Below are positions 31,179 through 32,842 of a DNA stretch of 32,842 bases, piece after piece (positions within the stretch are counted from its first letter, which is position 1; each line of letters starts with the position of its first letter). Below the pieces are notes generated by a model. The model made no database searches. It was not told where the DNA came from and saw only the letters and a program-made list of their open reading frames with translations. The translations under genes were made by a program, and so were the position numbers. Origin of the DNA: Bacteroidota bacterium (GTDB taxonomy: Bacteria; Bacteroidota; Bacteroidia; Bacteroidales; JAAAOM01); contig JAAAOM010000039.1 of the NCBI GenBank assembly GCA_009908855.1, positions 1 through 32,842 on the forward strand, in the 5' to 3' direction.

Positions 31179-32243
31179 TTGATGAAATTAAATTTCTCCT
31201 TTAATAACACCGTTAAAATTGTAGGCGCCTTTATTGTGATAACCTTAGTCGTATTTGCAATAAAAGGTGTTGGTATTTACAACAAGGCTTTTCGTCCGAA
31301 TATAGAAATGGAAGAACGGGAAAGTCTACTTTTCTATATTCACTCGGGTGATTCGTTTGACATCGTGATGAATAGACTGGATAGCCTGGACATAGTAGTT
31401 GAACACGATGATTTGTTATGGGTAGCCAACAAGAAAAATTACCCTGCTTCCATAAAACCGGGCCGGTACCGTATTGAGCACGGAATGACGAACAATGAAC
31501 TCATTAACATGCTTCGTTCGGGTGCGCAGGAGACTGTGAAAGTTGTGGTTGCCGGTAAAATAAGAAGCATTGATCAACTGGCCAATCGTGTGGCCCATTA
31601 CCTTGAGTTTGAACCACAAGATATATCAACCTTGCTTTACAACGAAGCGTTTATTGATTCACTCGGATTCAATAAATTTACAATATTGGGTATGTTTATA
31701 CCGAACACCTATTATTTTTACTGGAATACACCACCCGAAGAATTCATTTATCGCATGAAAAAGGAATATGACAAATTTTGGAATTCCAACCGTGTAACCC
31801 GTGCCAGGAAGATTAATTTTGAACCCAACGAAGTAATAACAATGGCATCCATAGTTGTGGAAGAAACGACACACCAGCATGAAATGAACCGAATTGCAGG
31901 TGTTTACATAAATCGGCTTGAAAAAGGAATGAAATTAAGGGCCGACCCGACAGTTAAATTTGCACATCAGAATTTTGGCATGCGCAGGATTTGGAAAAAA
32001 CATTTAACCATTGATTCGCCTTACAATACTTATAAAAATTATGGTTTACCACCGGGTCCGATCGCAATTCCTTCTATATTTGCCATAGAAGCGGTACTGG
32101 ATTATGAACATCATGAATATTTATATTTTTGTGCCCGAGAGGACTTTAGCGGATATCATAATTTTGCCAAAACCCATGTCCGGCATATTGCCAATGCACA
32201 AAAATATCGCAGGGCGTTAAACGAAAGAAAAATTTATAAATGA
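31179..32243 (+). CDS. mltG: Endolytic peptidoglycan transglycosylase MltG
   Basis: This 354-residue protein has one N-terminal membrane helix (about residues 11-30), a LysM-like subdomain (YIHSGDSFDIVMNRL to GRYRIEHGMTNNELINML), and the YceG/MltG catalytic domain with GMFIPNTYYFYW and ITMASIVVEETTHQHEMNRI. In the last motif Glu229 aligns with the catalytic Glu of E. coli MltG (my recollection of that residue as Glu218). Then follow VYINRLEKGMKLRADPTV and YNTYKNYGLPPGPI. The enzyme cuts nascent glycan strands in the periplasm and so sets chain length. The gene follows nfeD by 9 bases and precedes a phosphohexomutase gene by 187 bases. Two in-frame ATGs start it at 31179/31182. Confidence 0.95.
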   Translation: MMKLNFSFNNTVKIVGAFIVITLVVFAIKGVGIYNKAFRPNIEMEERESLLFYIHSGDSFDIVMNRLDSLDIVVEHDDLLWVANKKNYPASIKPGRYRIEHGMTNNELINMLRSGAQETVKVVVAGKIRSIDQLANRVAHYLEFEPQDISTLLYNEAFIDSLGFNKFTILGMFIPNTYYFYWNTPPEEFIYRMKKEYDKFWNSNRVTRARKINFEPNEVITMASIVVEETTHQHEMNRIAGVYINRLEKGMKLRADPTVKFAHQNFGMRRIWKKHLTIDSPYNTYKNYGLPPGPIAIPSIFAIEAVLDYEHHEYLYFCAREDFSGYHNFAKTHVRHIANAQKYRRALNERKIYK

Positions 32244-32430
32244 TGGTAAATCATATAAGCATACCATAAAACGGGTGTTAAGCAATTAATAATGTGCTGC
32301 ATAAATGAATTATTGTAGTTTTTTGATTCGATAATAAAAATACATGATGTGCCTCTTAATAAAATTTCATTATTTTGAAAGCAGGCTTACTGTTATTTGA
32401 TCAGAGTGTAGGACGTTAAACAAATGATAT

Positions 32431-32842
32431 ATGTATAAGATAAAATTCAATGTTGAGGGTTGGAGAGGAATTATTGCAAAGGATTTTACTGTTGAAAGCG
32501 TAGCACGAATTGCGTCTGCCGTTGCAACCTGGTTAACGCGTAAGCATAAATCGCCAACGGCTGTTCTCGGACATGATACACGGTTTGGCGGCGAGATGTT
32601 TATGGAAATTGTTGCCAAAATATTGGCAGCCAAGGGAGTGAAAGTTTTTGTACCTGAGGATTTTGTAACCTCACCTATGGTATCCCTCGGCACCGTTAAA
32701 CTATCAGCCCAATGTGGCTTATTAATATCTGCCAGTCATTACCCGGCTGAATATAACGGTATAAAAATTAAAAACACATTTGGTGCACCACTTGCAGCGG
32801 CTGAATTAAAAGATATAGAAACCTTAATGCCCAACGAGCCCG
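32431..32842 (+). CDS. Phosphohexomutase (phosphoglucomutase/phosphomannomutase family), N-terminal part, cut by window edge
   Basis: From ATG 32431 the frame stays open to the end of the window (137 residues seen). It begins IKFNVEGWRGIIAKDFTVES, continues with VLGHDTRFGG, and reaches the active-site loop LLISASHYPAEYNGIK, whose Ser is the phosphoserine of the alpha-D-phosphohexomutase superfamily. The gene interconverts hexose 1- and 6-phosphates in the cytoplasm. GlmM, PMM/PGM and PGM cannot be separated from the N-terminus alone. The family's sugar-binding loops lie beyond the edge. The 187-base gap before it is A+T-rich, without a convincing promoter or terminator. Confidence 0.88.
   Translation, partial: MYKIKFNVEGWRGIIAKDFTVESVARIASAVATWLTRKHKSPTAVLGHDTRFGGEMFMEIVAKILAAKGVKVFVPEDFVTSPMVSLGTVKLSAQCGLLISASHYPAEYNGIKIKNTFGAPLAAAELKDIETLMPNEP

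Noticed and set aside
1..32842. CRISPR array, insertion sequence or rRNA operon
   Set aside because: No regularly spaced direct repeats, transposase motifs or rRNA-like sequence were found on reading both strands.

Overview
The window comes from a Bacteroidota genome, probably a Bacteroidales/Marinilabiliales-type marine or anaerobic member. The reasoning is: a T9SS type A C-terminal domain; DUF3108, DUF5777, tRNA_anti-like OB and DUF7935-type proteins; an HtpG of about 680 residues carrying a charged insert; SPII lipoproteins with acidic residues after the cysteine; genes with little or no Shine-Dalgarno signal; and several matches to the Bacteroidota -7 promoter element TAnnTTTG. The order-level placement is inference. 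No insertion sequence, phage region, CRISPR array or rRNA was found. One tRNA-Ser(UGA) is present.

Layout. 1-1163: the end of a flavodiiron (FprA-like) protein overlapping a DUF3108 protein. 1245-1881: a HigB/HigA-type toxin-antitoxin pair whose promoter is overlapped by a perfect inverted repeat. 1947-3798: a secreted seven-bladed WD40 propeller and a lone CheW-like protein. 3885-6728: a five-gene envelope redox cluster (c-type cytochrome lipoprotein, DUF5777 beta-barrel, YceI, membrane-anchored OB protein, cytochrome P460-like lipoprotein). 7002-9925: an aspartate-type aminotransferase, a DUF7935-like membrane protein and a TIM-barrel sugar isomerase-like protein. 10095-11632: an overlapping glycosyltransferase/methyltransferase pair. 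11875-14255: a RACo/RamA-like [2Fe-2S] ASKHA reactivase and an unrecognised protein. 14546-16507: an S74-autoprotease surface protein and a small T9SS cargo protein. 16850-21735: HtpG, a secreted protein with an orphan LytTR regulator, TrmH and HU. 22121-22206: tRNA-Ser. 22250-25989: a surface-glycan cluster (GT-D enzyme, MsbA-like ABC exporter, GtrB-like GT2). 26067-28213: a broken XylR-like gene fused to the tail of another lost gene, then homocysteine methyltransferase and a free-standing MetH activation domain. 28225-32842: PurB, NfeD, MltG and the start of a phosphohexomutase.

Most genes are housekeeping or typical of the phylum. Four places deserve attention: the envelope redox cluster; the dispersed cobalamin methionine-synthase parts (reactivase, homocysteine domain and activation domain encoded separately, with no corrinoid or pterin domain in view); the chimeric scar at 26067-26566 immediately before the homocysteine methyltransferase; and the palindrome-controlled toxin-antitoxin promoter. 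All functional names rest on reading the protein sequences by eye, since no database search was possible.
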